From an uncultured Phaeodactylibacter sp. (lineage in GTDB: Bacteria > Bacteroidota > Bacteroidia > Chitinophagales > Saprospiraceae): a stretch of 64,000 nucleotides of DNA. Shown piece by piece: positions 24,112 through 34,300 of the stretch. A model generated the notes under the pieces. That model ran no database searches, had not been told where the DNA came from, and saw only the letters and a program-made list of their open reading frames with translations. Where the stretch lies: assembly GCA_913057245.1 (NCBI GenBank), contig CAJXNH010000005.1:62001-126000 (forward strand), read 5' to 3'. Each line of letters starts with the position of its first letter. Position 1 is the stretch's first letter. The position numbers and the translations under genes are program-made.

Positions 24112-26697
24112 ATGAATACATCTCGCTCCTTTTTCTTAATCCTTCTTTTTTTCGCAGTTGCTGTAACAAGTCCCGCCCAACCCGTCCCCCTAACCTTCAG
24201 GGTAGACATGAGCCAGGAAACCCTGTCGCCCAACGGTGTGCACGTTGCCGGCAACTTTCAGGCCGCTGCGGGGTACGGCGGGGACTGGATGCCCGGTGCT
24301 TCCCCTTTGGCGGACCCGGACGGAGACCAGGTGTATGAACTGACCGTAGAGGTGCCCCCCGGCACTTACCTGTACAAATTTGTCAATGGCAGCAGCTGGA
24401 ATGAAAAACCGGAGCTGCCTTCCGCAGATTGCGCGATTGGCGATGGTGGCGGCAACTTCAACCGGCAGGTGACAGTAGGAGAGGCCGGGCTAAGCCTCCC
24501 GGCGGTCACCTTTGATTCCTGCAATGCCACGCTGCGCCTAGCCGTCAATATGGAAATGGAAACGGTCGCTCCCGAGGGCGTCTTCGTGATGGGCGACTTC
24601 CAGGAAGCAGCCGGGCTGCCGGCGAACTGGGACCCTACGGCTATCCCCTTACAGGATGAGGATGGGGACGGCGTATTCGAAACCCGCCTGAGCGTACCTC
24701 CCGGCGATTATCAGTATGTTTTCCTCAATGGCAGCACAGTGGAGGCACCTCCTTTGGACTGTACGGTGGAAGGGCCGGATGGGCAACGGGTTCGTACGGT
24801 ACAGGCGGAGGTTGGTGGCACCGGGCCTTTGGTGTATTGCTTCAACCGCTGCACCCTCTGTGACCCGGCTTTCTCCCTCGACTTCGAGACACACTGGTGG
24901 AACGACGCCGTTTTCTACGAAATCTTCGTCCGCAGTTTTTACGATAGTGACGGAGACGGCATAGGGGACTTTCAGGGCATCATCGAAAAACTCGATTACC
25001 TGAACGATGGCGACCCGGATACCGATACCGATCTGAGCATTACCGGCATATGGCTGATGCCGATGATGGAATCGCCTTCCTACCATGGCTACGACGTTAC
25101 GGATTACTATGCCACGGAGCCGGACTACGGCACTATGGAGGATTTCGAAGCCCTGCTGGATGCCGCCCACGACCGGGGCATCAAAATCATCATCGACTTT
25201 GTGATGAACCATACCTCCAATCAGCACCCCTGGTTTCAGCAATCGGCCAACAGCCTGGGCGGCTACCGGGACTGGTACGTGTGGTCGGACTCCAATCCGG
25301 GATTCATTGGCCCATGGGGGCAGACCGTCTGGCACCCGCGCAACGGGGATTACTACTACGGCCTGTTTTGGGGCGGCATGCCGGATCTCAACTACAGCCA
25401 CCCTCCGGTGAAAGAGGAAATCTTTGATATCGCTGAGTTCTGGCTCAACAAAGGCGTGGATGGCTTCCGGCTGGATGCCATCAAGTACCTCGATGAGGAT
25501 GGTACGATTTTAGAGAATACACCTGAAACCTTCGAGCTGCTGGAGGATTTCAGAACGTTGTACAAAAACGCAAATGCGGATGCCGTAACGGTGGGAGAGG
25601 TGTGGTCCAATACCGCTTCCATACTGCCTTACGTCACGGAGGAGCGGCTGGACCTGTGCTTCGATTTCGACCTGGCTTACGGGATCATCGCGGGTGTCAA
25701 TGGGGAAACTGCCACGCCGATCCGGCAGCAGTTGGCCGTCATTCAGGAGGGGTACCCCAAGCTTCAGTATGCCACTTTCCTGACCAACCACGACATCGAT
25801 CGCATCTACAGTCAGTTTCAGGCTGAAGAATACAAAATGAAACAGGCGGCATTCATTTATCTGACGCTGCCTGGCGTTCCCTTCATCTATTATGGAGAAG
25901 AAGTAGGCATGCTGGGCACCGGCGCCCATGAGAACATCCGCCGCCCCATGCAGTGGACAGGAGGCGCTCATGCCGGGTTCACCAACGGAAACCCGTGGAT
26001 TGGAGTGGGAGAGGGCTACACGGCCAATAACGTGGCGAATATGGATAATAACCCGTCTTCCCTGCTCAGTACTTACCGGGAACTTGTGCACCTGCGCAAC
26101 GAAGAGGAAGCCCTGCGCCGCGGCTACCTGCTGGATGTGCAGTGCAGCTCGGAAGAAATCCTGAGTTATGCCCGCATTCTGGAAGAGGAGGCCTTGGTGA
26201 TGGTCGCGAATATGGGCTTCAACAGCTTTTTCAATACCACCTTCAATCTGCCGGTGTCTTCCCTGCCCGCCGGAGAATACCGGATTACGGAAATCCGGTC
26301 AGGTACAGATATGGGTACGCTCACAGTCAACGCCACCGGGGGCATAGAAAACTGGGTGATAAGTAATGCGGTCCTTGATGCCTGGGAAAACTGGATTTTC
26401 AGTTTGTCGCTTGAAACGCCATCAAGTACAGCATCAATGAGCCATTCAGTTATGGACGCGAAGGTCTTTCCGAATCCGGCGACAGAAAGTGCTACCATCA
26501 GGTTTGACGAAAACCAAGAGGGGAAACCGGTACACCTGTCCCTGTTGCGGTCTAACGGGCAGGTCTTAGAAACGGCAACGTTTTCCGGAGCTACGCACCG
26601 CCTGGACCTTGGCGGTTACCCCTCCGGCTTGTACTTCGTCAGGCTGCAGCAGGAAGGGCGCATGCAGGTATTGAAACTGATGGTCAACCGCCCCTGA
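24112..26697 (+). CDS. Secreted GH13 alpha-amylase-family glucanase with T9SS sorting domain
   Basis: This 861-residue protein hydrolyses alpha-glucans outside the cell. After a signal peptide (~20 residues) come two similar starch-binding-like beta domains (~25-120, DMSQETLSPNGVHVAGNFQ; ~138-240, NMEMETVAPEGVFVMGDFQ). The GH13 barrel starts at WWNDAVFYEIFVRSFYDSDG (~260). Catalytic residues are visible: nucleophile D455 (GFRLDAIKYL), acid/base E496 (VTVGEVWSN) and D561 (TNHDIDRI). IIDFVMNHTS is conserved region I. A short C-terminal beta domain precedes a type A sorting signal (KVFPNPATESATIRFD, YPSGLYFVRLQ). Exact specificity (amylase, neopullulanase or alpha-glucosidase) cannot be read. 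Confidence 0.93.
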   Translation: MNTSRSFFLILLFFAVAVTSPAQPVPLTFRVDMSQETLSPNGVHVAGNFQAAAGYGGDWMPGASPLADPDGDQVYELTVEVPPGTYLYKFVNGSSWNEKPELPSADCAIGDGGGNFNRQVTVGEAGLSLPAVTFDSCNATLRLAVNMEMETVAPEGVFVMGDFQEAAGLPANWDPTAIPLQDEDGDGVFETRLSVPPGDYQYVFLNGSTVEAPPLDCTVEGPDGQRVRTVQAEVGGTGPLVYCFNRCTLCDPAFSLDFETHWWNDAVFYEIFVRSFYDSDGDGIGDFQGIIEKLDYLNDGDPDTDTDLSITGIWLMPMMESPSYHGYDVTDYYATEPDYGTMEDFEALLDAAHDRGIKIIIDFVMNHTSNQHPWFQQSANSLGGYRDWYVWSDSNPGFIGPWGQTVWHPRNGDYYYGLFWGGMPDLNYSHPPVKEEIFDIAEFWLNKGVDGFRLDAIKYLDEDGTILENTPETFELLEDFRTLYKNANADAVTVGEVWSNTASILPYVTEERLDLCFDFDLAYGIIAGVNGETATPIRQQLAVIQEGYPKLQYATFLTNHDIDRIYSQFQAEEYKMKQAAFIYLTLPGVPFIYYGEEVGMLGTGAHENIRRPMQWTGGAHAGFTNGNPWIGVGEGYTANNVANMDNNPSSLLSTYRELVHLRNEEEALRRGYLLDVQCSSEEILSYARILEEEALVMVANMGFNSFFNTTFNLPVSSLPAGEYRITEIRSGTDMGTLTVNATGGIENWVISNAVLDAWENWIFSLSLETPSSTASMSHSVMDAKVFPNPATESATIRFDENQEGKPVHLSLLRSNGQVLETATFSGATHRLDLGGYPSGLYFVRLQQEGRMQVLKLMVNRP

Positions 26698-26788
26698 TGT
26701 ATCCCTGCGAGGCAGATTTGAGGGTAGCCAATGCGGCAAAGCCAACCGGATAGAGTATATTCGCCCAAAATTTTGCCCAAATCTGCCT

Positions 26789-27808
26789 ATGGACAGCCCG
26801 CTTTATATCATTCGTGATCGCGGCCGTTACGGTTTCATCGACCGTATCGGAGATGTGGTTATTGAGCCACAGTATCTGGAGGTGGAGGACTTCTACAACG
26901 GCTTCGCCCGCGTCCGGTTCAACGACAAACTCGTGCACATGGACGAGATGGGGCGCTTGCTGCTCAAGCACTGGTTCCGGTTCATTGGCTTTTTTGAAGA
27001 AGGGCTGGCCCGGGTACAGCTGGTGCGCCGCTGGGGGTATATCAACCGGCGCGGCGATTTGGAAATCCCCCTGCGGTTTGATGCCGCCGGCGACTTTTCA
27101 GAAGGGTTAGCGCCAGTTGCCAGAGGCATTTATTTTGGCTTCATAAGCCCGGATGGGGAATGGGCTGTTCGGCCGGAGTTTGATGCGGCCGGCCCGTTTA
27201 GTGAAGGGCTTGCTGCCGTCCAAATTGGGGAAAAGTGGGGCTACATTGATAAGTCTGGCACCCTGGCGATCACCCCTCAGTACGATAGGGCAGAGGCGTT
27301 CCGTGACGGCGTTGCCGCAGTGTGGGAAGGGGAGCAGTGGGGCCTGATAGACACGGCAGGGCAGCTGGTTTTGGAACCGCAGTTCGATGCGCCGCAAGGT
27401 GGCCTGGCTGGTGAGTTTTTCAATGGAATGGCAACGATCGTACAAGACGAAAAGTATGGCTTCATCAATACAGAAGGGGCACTGGTTGTTGCTCCCCGAT
27501 ATACTTTTGCCGGTGACTTTGGGAATGACCGGGCGCCGGTGGAACTGCACGGCCGCTATGGTTACATTGACACGGCAGGTCATCTCGTGATCAAGGCTGG
27601 CTTCCAGGATGCCGGCGTTTTCTCTAACGGGCTGGCCCAGGTAAAGAACAAAGGCCATTGGGGTTACATCGGTACAGATGGCGTCTGGCGGATCCCACCC
27701 CGTTATCAGGCTGCACTGCCTTTTCGGGCCGGACTGGCACAGGTGGTCTATCAAAACCGCTGGCAATACCTCAACGAGCAGGGAGAAGTCATCTGGACAG
27801 AGCGTTAA
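26789..27808 (+). CDS. WG-repeat protein
   Basis: The 339-residue protein without signal peptide consists of about eight WG/KWG repeats of ~45 residues. Examples of the core are RYGFIDRIGDVVIEPQY, RWGYINRRGDLEIPLRF, KWGYIDKSGTLAITPQYD, QWGLIDTAGQLVLEPQFD and HWGYIGTDGVWRIPPRY. Repeats of this type form beta-propeller-like or solenoid folds of unclear role. Its stop codon overlaps that of the convergent psd gene (27805-27808). Confidence 0.9.
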   Translation: MDSPLYIIRDRGRYGFIDRIGDVVIEPQYLEVEDFYNGFARVRFNDKLVHMDEMGRLLLKHWFRFIGFFEEGLARVQLVRRWGYINRRGDLEIPLRFDAAGDFSEGLAPVARGIYFGFISPDGEWAVRPEFDAAGPFSEGLAAVQIGEKWGYIDKSGTLAITPQYDRAEAFRDGVAAVWEGEQWGLIDTAGQLVLEPQFDAPQGGLAGEFFNGMATIVQDEKYGFINTEGALVVAPRYTFAGDFGNDRAPVELHGRYGYIDTAGHLVIKAGFQDAGVFSNGLAQVKNKGHWGYIGTDGVWRIPPRYQAALPFRAGLAQVVYQNRWQYLNEQGEVIWTER

Positions 27809-28455
27809 ACCTTCGCGATCACCGTTTTATTTCCTTTTACTTTATCACCGATATTGACCTTCACTTCTGCATCAAGCGGCAGGAAGAGGTCTACCCTCGA
27901 CCCAAATTTAATGAAGCCCATTTCACCGCCCTGCGTAATGCGGTCGCCGATGCTAAGGTAATTACGAATCCGCTTAGCCATGGCCCCGGCGATTTGCCGA
28001 AGCAAGACTTCCGTTTGCTCATTCTTAATCACTACGGTGGTCCGCTCGTTTTCAGTAGAAGACTTAGGGTGCCAGGCGACGAGATACTTGCCCGGGTGGT
28101 GTTTCAGATACCGAACTTCTCCACCCAGCGGGTTACGATTGACATGTACATTAAGCGGAGACATGAAAATGGAAACCTGCAGGCGTTTGGCGTTGAAGTA
28201 CTCGGTCTCCTCGGCTTCTTCGATCACCACTACCTGCCCGTCTGCGGGAGCGTAGACCAGCGTGTCATCTGCCTTGGGGATCGTTCTTTTCGGATTGCGA
28301 AAAAACTGTAGAACCAGGGCAAAAAAGATAAGGGATGCGGCCGTAGCCAGCCATAAAAACCCAGGCCAGACCAGGTAAGTGACGATATTAAGGACAGCTA
28401 GGGCGAGGCCTAAAATGATGAGCATGCGATGCCCTTCGCGGTGTATGATTGCCAT
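27805..28455 (-). CDS. psd: Phosphatidylserine decarboxylase, short (Psd-related) form
   Basis: The enzyme makes phosphatidylethanolamine from phosphatidylserine in the inner membrane. The 216-residue proenzyme has N-terminal hydrophobic segments (~12-50), then the decarboxylase domain: YAPADGQVV, VSIFMSPLNVHVNRNP (~95-110) and the self-cleavage site FGS (G185-S186) in GFIKFGSRVDLFLPLD, where the pyruvoyl group forms. The gene lies downstream of cdsA and a CPBP gene in the same direction and also has a consensus -7 element of its own. Confidence 0.93.
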   Translation of the reverse strand: MAIIHREGHRMLIILGLALAVLNIVTYLVWPGFLWLATAASLIFFALVLQFFRNPKRTIPKADDTLVYAPADGQVVVIEEAEETEYFNAKRLQVSIFMSPLNVHVNRNPLGGEVRYLKHHPGKYLVAWHPKSSTENERTTVVIKNEQTEVLLRQIAGAMAKRIRNYLSIGDRITQGGEMGFIKFGSRVDLFLPLDAEVKVNIGDKVKGNKTVIAKV

Positions 28456-28479
28456 GAGGTATGTTCGTTAATTTTGCTC

Positions 28480-28487
28480 CAAATTTA
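28480..28487 (-). promoter_or_regulatory. -7 element of psd (TAAATTTG)
   Basis: This is an exact TAnnTTTG on the minus strand in the 76-bp gap between cdsA and psd, 24 nt before the psd ATG. No TTG was seen at -33. Confidence 0.5.
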
Positions 28488-28531
28488 GGTGGAAGATCTG
28501 ATATCCTAAGCACATGGGACAGAATAATGTT

Positions 28532-29368
28532 CTATCGGATCCAAAGGAGGTAGGCTGTGGCAAACGGGAGCAGGAAGATAAACGCATCGAACCGGTCGAG
28601 TAGACCTCCATGCCCGGGCAGCAACCCTCCGGAGTCTTTTATCTGCACACTCCGCTTGAGCATAGACTCCACCAAATCGCCCAGCGAGCCAAAAATCACA
28701 ACGATGGCGGCCAGTACCAGCCAGTCACGCAGGTCCAGCTCCTGAAAAGTGTAGTACAGGATCATCCCGAAAACAAGCGTAAAGATCATTCCTCCAGCTG
28801 AGCCCTCCCAGGTCTTTTTAGGGGAAATGCGCGGGAAGAGGGGCGTTTTCCCAAACTTAGAGCCTACAAAGTAAGCACCGGAATCATTCACCCAGTTCAT
28901 TACCAGGAGGGCAAAAACCAAATTGGGATAATACAGGCCTCCGTCAAAGGCAACGAAAAGCAGCAGCGCGAAGGGCACGCCGATATAAACCATGCCCAGC
29001 ATCACAAAGGCTACGTTTTCAAAAGGGCGCTCCGATTTGGTATACAGCTCATAGATGAAGACCGAAAAGGTGAACGGGAAAAACAAAAGGGAGGAAATGG
29101 CGATAAAGGATTCCCGGTTCTGCACCAGGTCGAGCTGCACGATGGTGCTCATAAAAAAGGGCACGAGCCCAAGCCCCAGTGCCAGCATTCGCCGTATCAT
29201 ATCCCGGCGATGCTGTTTGGTGAGCACGAGCCCGAAGAATTCCCACAACGCCCCCCCGGTAATAATGGCAAACAGGGCTACAAAGCTCACCTGGCCTCCA
29301 TAGATGCAGCCTGTTACGACGAGGACGAAAATAATACCGGTAATGGCGCGTTGGATCAGACCATTCAT
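28532..29368 (-). CDS. cdsA: Phosphatidate cytidylyltransferase
   Basis: The integral membrane enzyme converts phosphatidic acid and CTP to CDP-diacylglycerol, the precursor of all phospholipids. The 278 residues form about eight transmembrane helices. The family signature is complete: SPKKTWEGSAGGM, then LGDLVESMLKRSVQIKDSG and LLPGHGGLLDRFDAFIF. It is transcribed with the upstream CPBP protease gene (15-bp gap) and followed by psd, so successive steps of phospholipid synthesis cluster here. Confidence 0.95.
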   Translation of the reverse strand: MNGLIQRAITGIIFVLVVTGCIYGGQVSFVALFAIITGGALWEFFGLVLTKQHRRDMIRRMLALGLGLVPFFMSTIVQLDLVQNRESFIAISSLLFFPFTFSVFIYELYTKSERPFENVAFVMLGMVYIGVPFALLLFVAFDGGLYYPNLVFALLVMNWVNDSGAYFVGSKFGKTPLFPRISPKKTWEGSAGGMIFTLVFGMILYYTFQELDLRDWLVLAAIVVIFGSLGDLVESMLKRSVQIKDSGGLLPGHGGLLDRFDAFIFLLPFATAYLLWIR

Positions 29369-29383
29369 GTTTTGGTATATCAG

Positions 29384-30295
29384 TTAGGGCTGCAGGGGCG
29401 TTTCTTCAGCCTCCGTTGGTTTTACTTTTGTTAAATAATGCTGGTAAAGATAGTAACTCAATCCCGCAATCAGTAATACAGCAAGACCAGTCGCCCACCA
29501 GTTGACCTCATCAACGGTCGATTCCGCCAAAGCATTCTTCTGAATATACTGCCCGGCAATCTGCATGCCATTGATGAAGAAGTGCGCCAGGATGGGCACC
29601 CAAAGGCTTCTTGACCACAGATACAGATAGCCCAGCCCTGCCCCCAGAAATAACCGCGGAAAAAAACCGGCAAACTGCAGGTGGAAGGCGCTGAAAATAA
29701 AAGCGGCCATCCAAACGGCCAGAGCAGGGTTCTGGCCCAGGCGCTCCAGCTGTTGCTGGACAATGCCCCGGAACAAAAGCTCTTCCCCAACTGCCGGCAG
29801 CACGGCCACTACAAAAAGCGTCAGCAGGAATTCGCCGGTAGAGTTCATGACCAAAATCCCTTTGATCATTTCGGCCGCATCGCCCTCCATATTGTCTGCC
29901 CAGTCTGGCAAAGGCAGCTGCTGATTGAGCCAGTATAAAAACTGAGAGAAAACGAAAATGCCAAAGATGAAAACAACAGCCGCTGAGAAAATATTAAAAG
30001 AAGGGAGCCGGTGAAGCCGGAAATATTGTGCCCACCTTTTTCGGTAGACCAGATAACCGGTCAGCAGTGCTGAGACCGTGAATACAAAAAGCTGGGAAAA
30101 CAAAGTGGCTAAGCGAATAAGGTTACGTTCCTCTACCGGGCTTCGATCATTAAAGTCTGACAGAGTGGCTGTTAGATCCAGGTCTTGCAAGTGTGCAGCC
30201 AGATAGCCGAAGCCATTCCCAATCCCTGCACCTACCATCATAAACATGACGAGCAGAAGCAATACGCCCAGAGGCGGTAAGTTTTCTGTATCCAT
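29384..30295 (-). CDS. CPBP-family intramembrane metalloprotease
   Basis: The 303-residue membrane protein has seven or more hydrophobic segments. The CPBP/Abi motifs are present: EELLFRGIVQQQLERL (motif 1, EExxxR) and FSAFHLQFAGFFPRL (motif 2 His), followed by AHFFINGMQIAG (motif 3). This type cleaves within the membrane (Rce1-like) or acts in peptide immunity; its substrate here is unknown. It is the first gene of an apparent CPBP-cdsA-psd unit. A weak promoter-like TAACTTCG lies about 35 nt upstream. Confidence 0.9.
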   Translation of the reverse strand: MDTENLPPLGVLLLLVMFMMVGAGIGNGFGYLAAHLQDLDLTATLSDFNDRSPVEERNLIRLATLFSQLFVFTVSALLTGYLVYRKRWAQYFRLHRLPSFNIFSAAVVFIFGIFVFSQFLYWLNQQLPLPDWADNMEGDAAEMIKGILVMNSTGEFLLTLFVVAVLPAVGEELLFRGIVQQQLERLGQNPALAVWMAAFIFSAFHLQFAGFFPRLFLGAGLGYLYLWSRSLWVPILAHFFINGMQIAGQYIQKNALAESTVDEVNWWATGLAVLLIAGLSYYLYQHYLTKVKPTEAEETPLQP

Positions 30296-30457
30296 AAGTT
30301 GGTCTCTATTCCGGTCGAAGTTAGGAAAATTGTGATAACCCAGGGGCAGGTATCCGAAACTGCAGGGTGAACTTCCCGGCAGTTTTTACCCATAGGCAAC
30401 CAAGCGAATCGCAAAACGTTCTACAAATTTACTCCTAATCCAAAAATCAAAGATGGC

Positions 30458-31174
30458 ATGCCAACTCGTCTAAGTGTAAACATCAATAAAGTGGCGCTGA
30501 TCCGAAACGCCCGTCTGGGCAACCTCCCGGATCTGGTGCAGGTTGCAAAAGACTGCGAACGGTTCGGTGCAGAGGGCATCACCGTGCACCCCCGCCCGGA
30601 TGAGCGGCACATCCGCTACAGCGATATTCCGCAGCTTAAAGCGGTGAATACCACTGAGTTCAATATAGAAGGCAATCCCACGGAAAAATTTATGGAGTTG
30701 GTGCAGCAAAACCAGCCTACACAAGCTACGCTGGTTCCGGACAGCCCCGATGTGCTGACCTCCGATCAGGGGTGGGACACCATTAAGCACAAAGCCTTTC
30801 TGATAGATATCACGCAGCAGTTGCATGCAGCAGGTGTCCGGGTATCCATCTTTGTCGACCCGGTCGCCAAATACGTGGAAGGAGCGAAGGCGGTAGGTGC
30901 AGACCGCATCGAATTCTATACCGGAGACTATGCCAAACAGTTTGAAGCCGACCGGGAGAAAGCCGTTGCCCCTCACGTTCAGGCTGCAAAGGTGGCCAGA
31001 GAAGCCGGTTTAGGCATTAATGCCGGGCACGACCTCAATCTCGCCAACCTTCGGTTTTACCAGGAAAATATCGAAGGTCTGCTCGAAGTTTCCATTGGGC
31101 ATGCCCTGATTGCTGATGCCCTTTACTTCGGGCTTTCGAATACTATTCAATTGTATTTGCGGCAGTTGCAATAG
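30458..31174 (+). CDS. pdxJ: Pyridoxine 5'-phosphate synthase
   Basis: The enzyme condenses 1-deoxyxylulose 5-phosphate with 3-amino-2-oxopropyl phosphate to pyridoxine 5'-phosphate in the DXP-dependent vitamin B6 pathway. The 238-residue TIM barrel shows RLSVNINKVALIRNAR, GITVHPRPDERHI, NIEGNP, TLVPDSPDVLTSDQGWD, EFYTGDYA, GINAGHDLNLANL and EVSIGHALIADAL, all characteristic of PdxJ. The ATG at 30458 gives the standard N-terminus. It is monocistronic. Confidence 0.96.
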   Translation: MPTRLSVNINKVALIRNARLGNLPDLVQVAKDCERFGAEGITVHPRPDERHIRYSDIPQLKAVNTTEFNIEGNPTEKFMELVQQNQPTQATLVPDSPDVLTSDQGWDTIKHKAFLIDITQQLHAAGVRVSIFVDPVAKYVEGAKAVGADRIEFYTGDYAKQFEADREKAVAPHVQAAKVAREAGLGINAGHDLNLANLRFYQENIEGLLEVSIGHALIADALYFGLSNTIQLYLRQLQ

Positions 31175-31319
31175 CGGTGGGCATTGTTTTTAGTGTTCGG
31201 TCGGTCAGCTTACCAAAAAGTGTGAAAACTGGAATTTGGCAGGTTTTCAAAGCAGCGCTTTAGGAAATCATGGCGTTAAATTGACATAGGGTTAACAAAA
31301 ACTTAACCTTTAAACTTTT

Positions 31320-31327
31320 TATGTTTG
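31320..31327 (+). promoter_or_regulatory. -7 element of the SusC/D operon (TATGTTTG)
   Basis: This is an exact TAnnTTTG. The 5' UTR that follows (about 50 nt) contains a small perfect hairpin, GCGCTA-CTT-TAGCGC, at 31334-31348. No standard TTG lies at -33; TTGACA at 31281 is too far away. Confidence 0.5.
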
Positions 31328-31382
31328 TGAAAAGCGCTACTTTAGCGCCTGACTCTACGTTTTAAAACAAAAAGTAATTAGT

Positions 31383-34300
31383 ATGAAAAAACTCTCACTA
31401 GTGCTGGGACTGGTGGTCTTTGCCATTGGTTCCATGCTCGCACAGAGAACTGTTACTGGTACCATCAGTGACCAAAACGGCGACCCGCTCCTGGGTGCCA
31501 GTATTCTCGTCAAAGGAACAACAACGGGTACAATCACCGACATCGACGGAGCTTACTCTGTTAATGTGAAAGGGGATGATGCCATTTTTGTAGTCAGTTA
31601 CACCGGCTTCGAAACGATGGAAGTAGAAGTGGGTAATCAGACTACATTGGACATCACTATGACAGAAGGTGTAAACCTTCAGGAGGTTGTGGTGGCTGCC
31701 CTTGGTATTGAGCGCCAGGAAAAGGCACTTGGTTACTCCGTACAGGAGGTTGCCGGTGCAGAACTGGCCGAGACCAAGGAAGTCAACGTTGTGAACTCCC
31801 TCAACGGTAAGGTTGCGGGTATTCAAATCCAGGGTGCACCGTCCTCATTAGGTGGTTCTTCCCGTATTACGATCCGGGGCTCCAACTCTTTCCTTGGTGA
31901 TAACCAGCCGCTCTTCGTAGTGGATGGGATTCCTTTGGATAACTCCAACTTCGCTTCCAACGCGCAGATGCGTGGATTTGGTGGCGGAACCGCCTATGAC
32001 TATGGTAACACGATTCAGGACATTGATCCTGAAAGCATCGAAAGCATGACCGTTCTGAAAGGTGCGGCTGCATCTGCACTCTACGGTCAGCGGGGTGCAA
32101 ACGGTGTTATCCTGATCACCACCAAGGACGGTTCCGGCCGTAAAGGCAAGGGAATTGGTGTTGAAGTGAACTCAAGCCTGACGCTCGATCAGGTGAACAA
32201 CCTCATCCCTCACCAGCAGGAATACGGTGGCGGTGCCTTGAACACAGGTACCCCACATGGTTTCAATACTGTAATTCAGGATGGTCAGGAATACCTCTAT
32301 CCTTCTTACTCAAAGGACGGCTCTTGGGGGCCCAAGTATGACCCTAACCGTTTGGTTCGCCACTGGGACAGCTGGGACCCGGGCAGCCCACTGTACAAAG
32401 AAGTACGCCCATGGGTGGCTCCTAACTCCGGCTACGAAGACTTCTTCGAAACAGGTCAGACGCTACAGAATAGCATCGCGCTTAGCGGAGCTAACGACCA
32501 GGGTAACTTCCGCCTGGGCTTCACCAACCTGAGCCAGGCTGGTACGATGCCTAACGGTGAACTCGAGCGTAACACCCTTACCTTCAACTCCGGGTACAAG
32601 ATCCATGATCGTGTACGTGTGGAACTGGCAGGTAACTACGTTCGTACAGATGCACAAAACCGTAACGTAACAGGCTACAACAACGGTAACCCAATGCAGG
32701 CCTTCACACAGTGGTGGCAAACGCAGCTGGATATGGACCGTCTGCGCAACGATGTCCGTTCGGATGGTTTCCAGCAGACCTGGAATGCACGTGGCCCTCA
32801 AAAAGATGCTGACAACAATCTGTTGTTCTACGATGAGCAGCCCAACTTCTTTGATAACCCATTCTGGGTACGTGAAAACTTCCTGCAGGAAGATACCCGT
32901 AACCGCTTCTTTGGTAATGGTCAGGTAGTTGTTGACCTTGCTGAAGGCCTTTCACTTTCCGGTCGCGCTGGTACAGATTTCTATCAGTTCAGCACTCGCG
33001 AAGGTATTCCAATTCAGTCCGTAGAAACTTCTTACTACGGAGAGGAGGAGCGCCGCTTCCAGGAGACTAACATGGAAGCAAAGTTGAGCTATAACAAAGA
33101 CTTCGACCGCATTTCATTGAATGTTGTTGCTGGTGGTAACCGTATGCGTCAATTCATCCGCCGCACTTCTGCTGAGACCAATGGCGGTCTGGCACTGGAA
33201 GGGTTCTACAATATTAGCAACTCCCTGGCTTCTCCAATTGTATCAACGAACGAGCAGCAGTGGGGTATCAATAGTGTATTTGGTCTGGCGTCTATCGGCT
33301 TTGACAATTGGCTGTATATGGATATCACAGCTCGTAATGACTGGTCTTCCACACTGCCTGAGGGTGAGAATTCTTACTTCTACCCATCCGTTTCATTGAG
33401 TGCGGTAATTTCCGACCTGCCGGTATTCGGTGGTGCAATTGGGCCAATCTCTTTTGCAAAAGTACGGGCAAGCTACGCTCAGGTAGGTCTGGATGCTGAT
33501 CCTTACCGCCTGACCGATGTATTCTCTCCGCAGGTGCCTAACTACATGGGCAATCCACGCTACGCGGTTCCCAACTCACAGAACAATCCGCTTCTTGGGC
33601 CTGAGCTGACATCAGAAATTGAATTCGGTCTTGATCTGCGTATGTTCAATGGCCGTTTCGGCGTTGATATTGCCTACTATGACCGGACGACTGAAGACCA
33701 GATCTTCTCCGTTCCTGCCTCAGCTGCAACCGGCTTTACTTCCAAGATTCTTAACGCTGGCGAAATGCGCAACTACGGCGTAGAATTCCAGGTGAATGTC
33801 GTGCCAATTGAAACAGAGGACTTCCAGTGGAACATCACACTGAATGCACTGCGTCAGAATAACGAGGTGGTAAGCCTTGCTGATGGTGTTGAAAGTATCG
33901 CACGTGGTGGTACATGGGCTGCTGACCTTCGTATTGCTGAAGGGTTGCCTTACATGGCTATCTTTGGACAAGACTATGTCTTCAATGAAAACGGTGAGCG
34001 CCTGGTGGATGAAGACGGATTCTACCAGTTTACCAGTGAGCGTGTATTCCTCGGTTCTGCGATTGCAGACTGGACCGGTGGCCTGCAGACAGGCTTCCGC
34101 TACAAAGGCCTCTTTGGTAGCGTTTTGTTTGACTTCCAGAAAGGAGGTGCTATCCACTCTACTTCTCTGCAGTGGTCCAAGTACTCCGGCATGCACCCTG
34201 AGACCGTTTCTTTCAACGGAATCGATGATATTCGTGCCGAAGGTTTGATCCTGCCAGGTGTGAAGGAAGATGGTACGCCAAACGATATTGCTGTTGACCC

